From positions 95,327,868-95,391,867 of the forward strand of contig NC_084797.1 of the NCBI RefSeq assembly GCF_963169125.1: DNA of 64,000 bases, given 5' to 3'. The stretch is from Humulus lupulus (Eukaryota > Streptophyta > Magnoliopsida > Rosales > Cannabaceae). Positions 22,339 to 33,143 of the stretch are shown piece by piece. Numbering within the stretch: the stretch's first letter is position 1; every line of letters starts with the position of its first letter. Position numbers and translations under genes: made by a program. Below the pieces are notes generated by a model, which saw nothing but the letters and a program-made list of their open reading frames with translations, was not told the DNA's origin and did no database searches.

Positions 22339-22803
22339 CTTACACACCTTAACTTCATTTCACCTTAGAACAAACCCTTCTGGTTGTTCCATGTAAACCT
22401 CCTCATCAAGGTTATAATTTAGGAATGTCATTTTGACATCCTTATATATGTTTTCCATGTTACCAATGTATAGGTATCAAATAATCTATTCCTTCCTTTT
22501 GATAAACCCTTTGGTCACCAACCTTGCCTTATAAGCTTGAATGGTTCCATTAGTGTCATACTTTCTTCAAAATACCCACTTGCAACTTATTGGCTTTGAT
22601 CCTTGTGGTAGATTAACAATTTCCCAAGTATGGTTAGAAATAATTGAATCCATCTCATCATTTATTGCCTCGTTCAAAAAAGTAGAGTCCCTTGAGGACA
22701 TGGCTTCTTGGAATGTTATAGGATCACCCTCCACTTGAAGTGCCATTAGATACTGCCAAGTGTCTCCCTTGTGATTTTCCTCTACTAGGTAAAGGGTCTT
22801 CAC
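22339..22803 (-). pseudogene. Ty1/copia reverse transcriptase, first half
   Basis: QVEGDPITFQEAMSS, NEAINDEMDSIISNHTWEIV and NLPQGSKPISCKWVF (start of RT), then after frame breaks EEVYMEQPEGFVLR. The last ~100 bp duplicate the sequence at 20797-20680. Confidence 0.85.
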
Positions 22804-22958
22804 TTGAGAGGTTTTATTTTGTGATCCATTCTCTTTAAGCCTTTGTCTTCTTCTAGGAAAATTCGGTTTCTCTACAACAAACCCCTCTCAAATGAGATTA
22901 GTTCTTGAGACTTATTTTTACTATACAACAAACTTTCAAAGAAATCAACTTCTCTTAA

Positions 22959-23772
22959 TTAAATTATCACATTAGACTCCAAGTATAATAGCCTATAGGC
23001 CTTGCTATATAAGGCATAGCCTACAAACACACATTTGATGGCCCTTGAACCTAACTTGGTCCTTTTAGGTTTTGTGATGTTGCAATAGGCAAGGCACCCC
23101 CACACTTTGAGATACCCTAGGTTGGGCCTCTTTACTTTCCATATCTCATATGGTGAAATTTGATTCTTCTTTAGAGGAATCAGGTTTAGAATATGACAAG
23201 CGAATTGCAAGGCTTCTTCGCATACCCCAAAACTCAAATTTGCATGTAATAGAATAACATTTATCATTTCCGCTATAACATTTTGTTGGGGTGTATAAGG
23301 GGTTGTACATTCATGTATTATATCATGCATCTTACAAAATATTGAATTCATTGGAAAATTATTCACCGCCCCTATCACTTCTAATTGCTTTAATTTTCTT
23401 TTCCAACAGATTTTCAACTTTGGCTTTATAGATTTTAATCATGCTAAAGGCTTCATCATTATTCTTTAGCAAGTACACATATGTGAATCTAGAAAAATCA
23501 TCAATAAAGTTAATAAAGTACCTATGTCCACCCCTATTAATTGTTTCATTCAATTCACATAAATCACTATGTATCGAATCTAACAAGTTAGTTTCTCTTT
23601 CATCACTTGGATAAAGTTTCTTTACCATCTTAGATTTAATACATAATTCACATTTATCATGTTCAACTTCATTGCATAAAATTAAACCACATTTGATAAC
23701 TCTTTTAATTGTACTATAACCTATATGAGCAAGTCTATTATGCCACAAAGTAATAGAATCAAAGTCAAGCAT
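22959..23772 (-). pseudogene. Ty1/copia GAG-pre-integrase and integrase
   Basis: LWHNRLAHIGYSTIKRV and KCELCIKSKMVKKLYP (HHCC zinc-binding part), INFIDDFSRFTYVYLLK (first catalytic Asp), KAIRSDRGGE (second Asp region), then after a frame change TTPYTPQQNVIAEMINVIL, where the catalytic Glu of QQNG.AE is still visible, and PYEIWKVKRPNLGYLKVWGC. One frameshift splits it near 23400. Confidence 0.88.
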
Positions 23773-23849
23773 ATAAGAGGAACATGTGCATGTATTATTA
23801 ACAAAATTGAATCATCCCATCACCCACATACCCTTTCCCCACAAAGTAG

Positions 23850-24893
23850 TTCCCCTTTGACAAAATTAGCTTACCAAACCCAAACACCACTTTGATGCCC
23901 GGTTTGCTCAACAAATTCCCACTAACAAGATTCCTATTCATATTCGGGCATACAATATATTAGTCAAAAGAACCTTATTTCCAGTTGTGAAGTGGAGATC
24001 AACATGCCCATTGTGCAGAACCTTGGATCTCATGGCCATCCTTTGTTCTTCAAATTTTTTGAAGACCTCTCTATCATAAGTTACATGAATGGTGGCAAAA
24101 GTGGCATACCACCATCCTTGCACTTTTCCTTGGATGGTATTCACCTCACTCAAGGTAGCAACCAACTCCTCTTCGGTTGTATTGACCTTGAATCAATAGT
24201 TGTTGGACATTCAAAACTTGCATTCCTTAGCAATGTGACCACTATTTCCACAAACAAAACAAGGACCTCTCACACTCTTTAATTGCCCTTCATTCTTCTT
24301 TAGGGCTAGGTAAGTTTCCTTCTCTAATTGGGGTTTTCGGTTGAGTGGGTTACTGCATGGCATTAGCCTTTGGTGCCTTATATCCACTCAAAGATTGAGG
24401 CAACTTCGCTATGTTCCCACCCACAGTGAAGGGCTCCGGTAATGTTAAATTAAGAGTAGATAACTTATTCACAATAACTTGTAGCTCATGTAACTAGGGG
24501 GGGGGGGGGGGTTAAGTATTTTCCATCAAGGAATTCAAATTCCATACATTGAATTATGAGGAATATCTCAGTACCTTCTTCTTTGATTTTGCTATTCTTC
24601 TCAAGTGCATCCCATATCTCCTTTGTCGATGTTGTATTGGTGTAGAGATCATAGAGACGATCCGAGAGGGCATTTAGTATTTGGCCTCTGCAAATTAACT
24701 CATCTTCTTCCCATTTCTTTCTTTCCTTAATCACTTCTTGAGTATCATTATCCTTTGAAGCATCCAAAGTCTTCAAGTCCTTGTGAAGAATGCAGTGAAC
24801 CTTTAATGTTGTGAGAAGAAACTTGATCTTGTCTTGCCAACACACAAAGTTTGAGCCATTGAATCGATCTAGTCTCACTAGATCTTGAGACAT
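23850..24893 (-). pseudogene. Ty1/copia gag and protease
   Basis: ATG at 24893: MSQDLVRLDRFNGSNF, CWQDKIKFLLTTLKV, LNALSDRLYDLYTNTTSTKE and FLIIQCMEFEFLDGKYL, then a G15 tract (24497-24511) that coincides with loss of frame. Zinc knuckle CFVCGNSGHIAKEC at about 24220-24265. Protease remnant WWYATFATIHVTYDREVF, in which the catalytic Asp-Ser-Gly is lost. Confidence 0.86.
24497..24511. repeat. Mononucleotide G tract (about 15 G)
   Basis: A run of about 15 G within the copia gag, exactly where its reading frame ends. It may be a true slippage expansion or a sequencing-length artefact. Confidence 0.8.
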
Positions 24894-25009
24894 GAACTTC
24901 AGGGCGGAGATAGAGGAGATTTCTTTAATAACTTTGGTTAGTAGATAAACCTCAAAGATTGACAATATTTGATAAAAAAAAATTAGGTTTGGGGTTAGAG
25001 ATTTTTTAT

Positions 25010-25375
25010 TGTTGGGGATAAGGTTATACACAAAGGTTTCTATATTACAATTCAAAATAATAAACCAAAGATAATCTATTCTCTAATGGAAGAATAATAC
25101 AAAGAACATAACACAAATAGAACATGTGGTAGAATGGAACTTTGAGCTGTAGAACCTGGTTACATAAACTCACAAGTCTATGATATTACATGAATCAACA
25201 AAATGTAACAATGTCTTGAGACAAATTGAGATTTATTGTCCAAAAATCTCAATTACTAGCCACCTCCTTGAGATTGCTTGAAGCTGCTATAATGGAATGG
25301 GATTGGGATTTATAAGCCTTGAATTTTCATGCAAGTCAAGGTTTCTTGATGAAGATATTAGAGAAAACTAGTAAT

Positions 25376-25409
<34 letters not shown>

Positions 25410-25892
25410 GAGTGATCAATTCACCAAAAACTAAAATGACCATTTTAAATAGTATAAGAACCCTCATTAAAATCAACCAATGAGATTCGAGCATTTAATT
25501 TGAATTTTGGAGCCAAAATCATGTCATTGTACGGTCTTGTACAGACCGCCGAGGAGACGCATCACCTGCACCCAAGCGATGCTTCGCCTAGCAGGCAATG
25601 CTTCGCATATGTTGTGTTTCCAAAGACCAGTGATTCGTTGCCTCCTAGAGGCGACGCAACGCAAGTCTCTCTGACATGGCACCCCAAAACTTGTCTCAAA
25701 ACATTCCGAAATACCTCCAAAATTTTTGGGTACTCTTATATACTCCAAATAAACACTTTGGGCCCAACAATATGATTTATAGATGTTGATACCAGTATTC
25801 AACTCTCACGTGTTGACTTTAGTTAAACTGATATGGTTTTTGCAACACTTCGAGCCTAACCAATTTCACTATGTATTTAGCCAATCATAACA
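25010..25892 (-). repeat. 5' LTR of the minus-strand copia
   Basis: 883 bp, plus-strand TGTTGGGGATAAGG to CCAATCATAACA. Partner of 13763-14587. It contains a (GA)n microsatellite at about 25379-25407 and a GC-rich block around 25540-25660. Confidence 0.83.
25379..25407. repeat. (GA)n microsatellite
   Basis: About 14 GA units in the copia 5' LTR; the equivalent place in the 3' LTR (about 14140) has only a short GAGAAAGAGAG, so the repeat expanded in this copy. Confidence 0.85.
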
Positions 25893-25939
25893 ACATCAAC
25901 ATAAGAGCTTGCTCTAATATGTAATGAAATTTTGGTACT

Positions 25940-27480
25940 TTGTTGGACCTAAAATTACACGAATTTTTCCTATTTGTCATTTTTTGTGGGGTCAAAGGTC
26001 ACATTCAATACAGATGCTTTATATTAATGAACATGCTTTCAAGTAATTATCTCAAACACTTAAATCCTAAACTCTTGTTACCTCAAAAAATAGCATATTC
26101 AAAAAGGGTTTGGATAAAGAAAAGTGAATTAAATTGTCTTACTTCGCTTACTTTTATTAGATCTTATTTTGCTAACTATTGGTATTTTGATAGGGGTTGT
26201 TCTAGGAATATGAATGGAGACAATAAATCTTCAGCAATTTCAAACACATGTAAAAAGAAGAGATAACATTTCGTGATGGTGTCTAAAGAAATATTCTTGG
26301 CAAAGGTACCCTAGATGTTGAGTGAATGCCAAGGTTTAAAAATGTCCTACTTGTTCAAGGACTCAAGGTTAATCTAATTAGCATGAGTCAAATTTGTGAT
26401 CAAAATTTGCATGTGGATTTTTACTGTGATGATTGTATAGTATATGGCTTTAATGGAAATCGTGTTCTGAAAAGTGTTTCAATGATTGATAATTGCTACA
26501 CTTTAACACATGCACAAGTATGTAACTCTGTTGTCCACAATGCTACTCATATGTGGCATGAAAACTTAGGGAACATTAATCATACAAATTTTAGAAAAAT
26601 TGCAAGTGCAGGTCTTGTTCATGGGTTACCTAATGAAGGTAAGCATTCCTTAGGTAAGGGTGCACCTGGTCAAATGGGAAAACAATTGAAAATTTTCCAC
26701 AAAAGTGTGACAAGTTTTATAACTTTGAAAGTTTTGGAGATTTCCACATAGATCTAATGGGTCAAATTCAAGTTAAAAACATAAGTGGTAAAATATAAAT
26801 TTTCCTTTGTGTGGATGACTTTTCATGATATACTTGGGTTGATTTTTTGAGAGAAAAGTCCCACACGTTTAATACTTTCAAAACTTTGTACTTGAAATTG
26901 AAATTTGAAAAAGACTGCAATATTGGAAAAATTAGTAGAATTATGAGTGATCATGGAAATGAATTTAAAATTTCTATTTTTGATGAATTTCTCAAATCTC
27001 TTGGTATTTCTTATGAATTTTCAGCTCCTAAGACTCCTCAACAAAATGGTGTTGTTGATTGGAAAAATACAACATTGCAGTAGATGGCTAGGGTGATGAT
27101 GAATAGTAAGAAATTATCAAAAAGATTGTGGACTGAAGCAATTAACACTTGTTATTATACAATTGATCTCATATATCTTTGCTCAGGTACACTTGTGAAT
27201 TTGGATTTGTTCCATATATTCTTAAGCATCGCGAGAATATTGGGAAATTTTATGCAAAAAGTGATGTTGAAATTTTTCTTAGATACTCTTCAAATAGTCA
27301 AGCTTTTCATGTCTATAATGTAAAAATTGAGACTATTATAGAATATACTAATATTTTTGTTGACGATCTAAAAGATGTATCAAATTATTCCAAAGAAAAA
27401 GAAATTGGTCTATTCATTGAAAAAGAACATGATCTGGAATTCAGTGATTCAGATGCATCATAAGAGGATTCTGACCTCCC
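25940..27480 (+). pseudogene. Second copia lineage (SIRE-like): zinc knuckle, protease, integrase
   Basis: Different from the sibling pair at 10665-25892. Zinc knuckle GVKGHIQYRCF, then VWIKKSELNCL, YWYFDRGCSRNMNGDNK (protease; DSGCSRHM is usual, here DRG), FKNVLLVQGLKVNLISMSQI, HMWHENLGNINHTNF (pre-integrase), FLCVDDFS and TWVDFLREKSHTFNTF (first Asp), RIMSDHGNEF (second Asp), and SAPKTPQQNGVVDWKNTTLQ (usual Glu is Asp). The motif order and the WVKKSEL block fit SIRE/Maximus-type copia. Several stops. Confidence 0.84.
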
Positions 27481-27699
27481 AACTATGGATAGTGTTGCAG
27501 TAGCGGGCACAAGCGCTCTAGTCGCTCCAGTCGATACTAAATCGCCAGAGACTGAAAAAGAGGCAACTTCATCAGTAGTTGTTGATAACACTATCAATAA
27601 CAGATTCCATAGGTACCTTTCTTCCCAAATCCTCCATGTGAGCTTGTCTCAGGTAAGGTTGATGTTGGTGTGATCACGTGAAAGAGGTATGTAAATCTT

Positions 27700-28556
27700 T
27701 TGCAATATGTTTGTTTCACCTCTTCATTTGAGCCAAAAAAATGTGAATGAGGCCCTGGATGATGAATTTTGGATCAAGGTCAGGCAAGAAAAGTCAGAAT
27801 AATTGACCTATAGATATGTGGTTTCTTATACCTAGCCTAGTCGTAGAAATGTTACAGGCACCAAATGGATCTTCAAAAATAAATATGATGAGTTCAAGAA
27901 AATTGTGAAGAACAAGGCTAGGTTGGTTCCTTAGGGGTATACACAAATTTAGGGGGTAGATTTTGACGAGACATTTTGTTTGATTGCTAGGTTACAATCT
28001 AATAGGTTGCTTTAGTAATAAGTTATGCAATGGGCTTTAAATTATTTCAAATGGATGTAAAATCTTCCTTTTTGAATAAATTTTTAAATGAGGAAGTTTA
28101 GAATATCCACACTATCCTAATCAGGTGTAGAAAAAGAAAAAGATACTGTATGGTTTGAAATAAGTCCATCAGGCTTGGTATGAGAGGTTGACACAAGTTT
28201 CATTGAAAAATGGTAGAAAATGGAAGGAGTTGATGAAACTTTATTCAACAAAGATTCTAAATCTGAGATTTTGATTGCACAGATTTATGTTGATGATATT
28301 GTTTGTGGTTCTATTTCTAACACCAAAGTGGGGGAATTTGTTGATTAGATGAAGCTGGATTTTGAAATGAGCATGGTAGGTTAGTTGAACTACTTTCTAG
28401 GATTGTAGGTAAAGTAATGTGATGATGGAATCTTTATCTCCCTAAGCAAGTATTCCAATAATCTAATATAGAAATTTGGACTTACGACATCCAAACATAT
28501 AAAAACTCCGATGGGAACCACAACAAAGTTTACAAAAGATGAAAATGGTTCCAACA
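27700..28556 (+). pseudogene. SIRE-like copia reverse transcriptase, heavily decayed
   Basis: VNEALDDEFWIK, TGTKWIFKNKYDEF, VKNKARLVP, GVDFDETF, KSSFLNKFLNEEV-like and QIYVDDIVCGS (YVDD intact), then LNYFLGL. At least ten stops or shifts. The frame continues after the hAT insertion at 31377. Confidence 0.8.
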
Positions 28557-28564
28557 TTGATCAA

Positions 28565-31376
28565 TAGGGACGGAAATTTTCTCCACGGGGAAGGGATCTC
28601 GTGGGGACTCGCCCCTAAATGGGGAGCGAGGTGGGGACGGGGCCATTTTCTTAGCCAAAATGTTAAACGAGGTGAGGACAGGGATAACACTCCCCTCCTC
28701 CCTCAATGGAGCCATGTTTATTTTTTTTTTTATTTGATAATATTTTTCATTTATTTTATATGTTTCTTTATGTGATTTTGTAGCATATTAGTAACTTCTT
28801 ACAGGTTTTTTATTTTATTTTGGACAATATTTAATACTTTCAATGATTAATATTGTAAGGCCCCAAATCCTCCGATGTGTTTAACGGCATGAATAGTAGG
28901 CCGGGAGGGCCGTACTTGCTTAATTGTGTAATTAATTGATTAAATGCATGTATATGTTGATTATATTAAGATATGATGTGAAATGCATGCATGTGAGTCC
29001 ATATTTCTATCCACAGGGGTGTGATGGTAATTTGGCCCGTTGAGGGTAAATTGATTATTTGTTCGCATGTCAGTGATATAATTTGAGACCACATTATGAT
29101 GTGGGTTTGTTCGAGCCATTTGGTATGAGACGATCAAGGAATGTTGAATAACGGTTTGGTCATAACGGACTTAAGCTCGGGGCTCGGGGTGAGTCTCGGG
29201 GTGTTTTAATGATTAGAGTGTTACCGGGTATTAACGGGTAACGAGATGTGCAATATTGAGGTTTGAGGATATTGAGATTAGCGGGAATTGGGAAGCGTTA
29301 ATTATGATTAACGGTATAGGTGGAAAGTGCCAAAATTACCCTTGAAGTGGTTTTAGAAGCTTTAAAAGACCTAGGGGTATATTGGTCATTTGGCTGGGTT
29401 ATATGTGATGTTTAGATGGTTGTAGAACCGTACAAAACAGAGCAAAAATAGAGGGTTTCCATCATTTTTCCCGTGCATTCATTTTTCTCTTTCCTTCTTT
29501 GAAGTTTTGAGCTCAAAGGGTGGAATTAAGCTAGGAGATCAAGGAGCTAAGGTTGTAAAATTGGTTCAGCTGTTGGAAAGGGTTTGGTTTTGAATTTGAG
29601 GTGAGTTTTATCCATTATTTTTCTGGTTATACCCTGTTTTCGTTTTAAGTTTTCAGCTCTAGATTTAGGTGTGGAAAGTTGGAATTAATGGGAGTTTTTG
29701 TGGTGTTTTACTTGGGTTATGATGAGGGAGAGTTTTGGGAGATGTTTGGAGGTTTAAATGGGTGTTTGGAAGAGGTTTAAAGTTGGTTTGAAGGACTGTT
29801 TTGAGGGGGAAAGACGCAGGGAAATTTCTGGTGCGTGCTGATTTCTGGGCTGTTAGGCATAATGAGCCGCGGCCCATGGTGCCTGTCAGGAGTGTGGCCG
29901 CCTCTGTTTGGAGGCGTGCCGTGGCGCGGCTAGGGCGGGCCATGGCCCAACAGGGCATTTTTGCCAAAATAGTGTTTTTAAGCATGAGAATTCAAACCTA
30001 AGGTCTCGGGGTTGAACCTACTACCCGGTTGAGTAGTGTTTGATGTCCCGAAGGTTAGGTTTGGTTTGGGAACCTTTTATTATTCATTTTATTGATGGAA
30101 TCCCATAATTTGGTTATGACCAGGTAACCGCTAAAGGACCAAAAAGTCGATCGTTCTCAGGGTTGTTCTTTTATTCGTTCTTGCTCGAACCAAAGGTAAG
30201 AAAACTGCACCCCAAATGTGACATGTGTGGATATTCATGAGGCGTGTGATTGTGAGAATATGGACATGGATGGAATATAGAATGCTTAGCATATGTTGCT
30301 CATTGGTGCATGGTACTGACTTATTAGTCAGGTTTGGCAAGGGTGATAGTATCAACTGTGAAGCTGTGACTTATTAGTCAGGTTCGGCGGTGGTACTGGG
30401 CACTGATCACGTTGAGCTGGCTCATTAGTTAGGACAGCCTTAGCGTGTGTCACGCAAGCCAACAAGATTTTATCTGATCGATTATCAGCATTGAGTGACT
30501 CAAAGAGCATTAATGCCAGACCGACCCCGAGGGTCGATGAATGAAATAAGCGCTTGGAGGCTAGTGGCTTATTTAGCAGCCACTCTCCCACCTGAATTAG
30601 TGACATGCATGGCAGTCACTCAGTACGGTTACCAGAACCTGTTGAAGGCTAGTGGCTTACCTATCAGCCACTCTTCCATCTGAATTAGTGACTTACTTGT
30701 CAGTCACTCAGTGTGGTTTATCAGGACCTCATGCGGTGTTCACCCACTTGCTTGCAAGCTTTATGCTCAGTGTGATTATAATGATAATCATTTGATAATG
30801 TTTATATAAAGTGTTATGTTTTCTTGCTGGGCCTTAGCTCATGGGTGCTTTATGGTGCAGGTAAAGGGAAAGAAAAGCTCACCTAGCCTTGAGTGGAGAG
30901 CTGATGTGGTGGTGTGTACATATGCAGCCGCTTGACCACCACGGTCAAGGTGTTCTCAGAGGAACTAGGGGGTTTACCCTATTTTTGCCGTTTAGGTCGG
31001 CGAGATTGTAACTTTACAGCAGTAGTGGCCATTTTGTACTGAGAACAGCTTGTAAACGTTTTGTTTAGCTCTGCAGAGCAGTTTGTAATAAAATCTCCAT
31101 TTCCTTTTTATTGGTTTTATACCTTAACCCGTTAATTACACTTAGAGCACGTTTTTGACCAAAGGACTCAGGTAACGAGTCAAATTTCCGGTCCACCGTT
31201 CACCGTAACTGTTCTGGGGTAGCCAGGGCGTTACAAATATAGTGTAATATATATATTAATTTTAGGTAATCTACCTTTGTTTATTTTATTTTTAAATAAA
31301 TGGGTTCCTGTGGGGATTCCCGCTCCACCCTGCCCCCGCCAATTACCCGCCCCGTTTCCATTCCTATTGATCAAGC
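28565..31376. mobile_element. Non-autonomous hAT element (MITE-size), TSD TTGATCAA, holding a solo LTR
   Basis: Termini TAGGGACGGAAA (28565) and TTTCCATTCCTA (31376) form an imperfect inverted repeat. The flanking 8-bp duplication TTGATCAA is at 28557-28564 and 31377-31384. Removing it restores the copia frame KDENGSNIDQASNKSIIGSL. Without the nested LTR the element is only about 425 bp, with G-rich subterminal sequence (GGGGACGGGG and the complementary CCCCGCC) and no coding capacity. Confidence 0.88.
28854..31235 (+). repeat. Solo Ty3 LTR nested in the hAT element, TSD AATAT
   Basis: 2382 bp, TGTAAGGCCCC to CAGGGCGTTACA, flanked by AATAT at 28849-28853 and 31236-31240. It carries the family block TTGCTGGGCCTTAGCTCATG (30822-30841) and internal near-repeats of GACTTATTAGTCAG and TAGTGGCTTA(T/C)...CAGCCACTC (30310-30720). 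No internal region, so a solo LTR formed by LTR-LTR recombination. Confidence 0.92.
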
Positions 31377-31670
31377 CTCGAACAAGAGTATAATTGGAAG
31401 TTTATTATACCTCACAGCTAGTCAGTCTGACATTAGCTGCAATGTTGGGGTGTGTGCTCCCTATCAAGTAAATTTGATGGAGTCTCATGTTACAGGTGTC
31501 AAAAGAATCATTCATTATATGAATGAAACACTTGAATATGGTATTTGGTACTTTAAAGAGACTAATAATGCTATTGTTTGTTTTAGTGATGTTAATGGGG
31601 AGATAATGTGGATGACAGAAAGAACACAAATGGTGGTTGTTTCTAATTGGCAAACAATATTGTAACGCCC
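31377..31670 (+). pseudogene. SIRE-like copia RNase H, truncated
   Basis: Continues the copia frame: DQASNKSIIGSLLYLTASQS, VGVCAPYQVN, VKRIIHYMNETLEYGIWYFK and AIVCFSDVNGE (catalytic Asp position). It is cut at 31670 by a Ty3 LTR fragment, so the end of RNase H and the 3' LTR are missing. Confidence 0.85.
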
Positions 31671-32016
31671 TACCAATCTAGGATCATTACACTATGTGTT
31701 TAAAATTGAGCTTAAATCGTGAAGCGAATCATTTGGACTCAAAGTGTAATTCAGATGAAATCGTGGTTTAGGTATTAAAAATTTTGGTCAAAAGAATTAA
31801 AATTTTCATTAAAAACTTTAAATATATAAAAGGGATCCCAAAATGGTTTTACTAAAGATACAATTATTATTAATGATACAAAAGTAGTCGGCCTAAGCAA
31901 TAAACCTGGACTTATACCCTAAATTCTTCAATAGTATCTCGACCGAGGCTGTTGAGTACGCTGAGTATGTACGCACCGCCCTAGAGCCCTCCAACTCATG
32001 GTTGGTCCACCTTTCC
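31671..32016 (-). repeat. Truncated Ty3 LTR fragment
   Basis: Starts TGTAACGCCCTACC (31671) like the minus-orientation LTRs at 18025 and 33144, includes the GGGATCCCAAAATG block (31832-31845), and is cut after CATGGTTGG by the next LTR (32017). Confidence 0.75.
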
Positions 32017-33143
32017 TGTAACAACCCTCAAAACAAACAAGACCAAAACATGCAGAAATCTAAACTTTTACTTTAATTCATTGTGTGCACACTGTTGGGA
32101 TTTTGGATTTGAAGATTAAATTTAAGCTAGAACCTTGGAAGACAGCCGAGAAATCTCTTGGAGGATAGATTCTGCAGTTAAGGTAAGCTCAAATTTAAGG
32201 TTTAATGGCTGAGTTGTAGTGTTTCCATGACTGGGTTTTGTGTTCTTAAGTTAGAAAGTTTTAGTGATTGAAATAGGTTTTGATGGGTTTTTAGTCTAGG
32301 TTTCATCTGGGTTGTGTTGCTGGAAACTTGTGGGAAGTCTATGGATAGTTTAATTGTGGAATGGGGGTAGTTTTGGATGAGTTTAAGTGAGGTTTGAGAG
32401 TGAAAAATGGTGGATTTTCCGCGGCGCGTGTCTGCTAGCTGGGGGCCTTGGGCTCTGTTTTAGGGGCGGGCCACAGCTAGGTTTCAAGGGTCGCAACCCT
32501 TAGGTACACTCTTGATTATTTGGGGATTTTGAGCGCGGGAATCTAGTCTAGGGTTCTCGGGATCAATTTCACCACCATGTATGGTTGAATTTGATGTCCC
32601 GGAAGTTAGTATTGTACCCGAAAACCTTTATTTGAATATTAATGTCCATTACCTTGGTTGTGACTAGGTATTAAGCTAGGGCTCGGGAAACGGATCGTAC
32701 TCGAGGAACGTCGCTCGTAATCAGTGAACGTAGAAATTAAAGGTAATGGGACTATGGGCTCCCTAATATATATGCTTGAAAAAATTGTATTATGCCATGT
32801 AAACAGTAACCAACGGCCTAAGAGTGCCAAGGGTTACACTAGCGCACAGGGCGCGGCTTGGCCACTGGTAGCCGAGGACAACTTATTATGCACTTAGCTC
32901 TATTTAAGCGGGCCGGAGTCAGTGGGGTAAACAAAGGGTGCGGCCTAAGTTGTCGGCCCTAATTAATATGTGACCTGATTGTTATTGATGATTAGTTGCA
33001 TCATTGGTTCTGATTATGTGTTGAGTGGTTAATGTTGAATATTAAGTGTTTGATCATGCTTAAAGGATTGATTATCTGTTATTGTTGTGTGTGTTGCTTA
33101 TTATGTTTTTTTGCTGGGCCTTAGCTCACGGGTGCTACGTGGT
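32017..33143 (+). repeat. 5' LTR of the Tekay element, left part
   Basis: From about 32095 it matches 44175 onwards of the 3' LTR (GATTTTGGATTTG, CTCTTGGAGGAT, TTTTCCGCGGCGCGTGTCTG). The first ~80 bp after TGTAACAACCC replace about 670 bp of the 3' LTR, so this LTR carries a deletion or a foreign join. It stops at CTACGTGGT, where the solo LTR is inserted. Confidence 0.75.

Larger units (their letters stand above)
13763..25892 (-). mobile_element. Ty1/copia element, minus strand, with both LTRs and nested insertions
   Basis: Full-length copia with 5' LTR 25892-25010 and 3' LTR 14587-13763 (minus orientation). LTR ends read TGTTATGATTGG at the outer edge. Candidate 5-bp target duplication GTATC (13758-13762) and ACATC (25893-25897), identical at three of five bases, so either aged or coincidental. 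Internal order on the minus strand: gag, protease, integrase, RT, RNase H, 3' UTR, polypurine tract. Nested inside: a truncated Ty3 element (about 15055-19617) and a solo LTR (20819-22338). The protein frames are all broken. It is a sibling of the plus-strand copia at 10665-13725. Confidence 0.85.

Noticed and set aside
29665..30001. Opposing open frames in the GC-rich part of a solo LTR (106 codons minus, 66 plus)
   Set aside because: They lie inside LTR sequence with a proved target duplication; composition rather than coding explains them.
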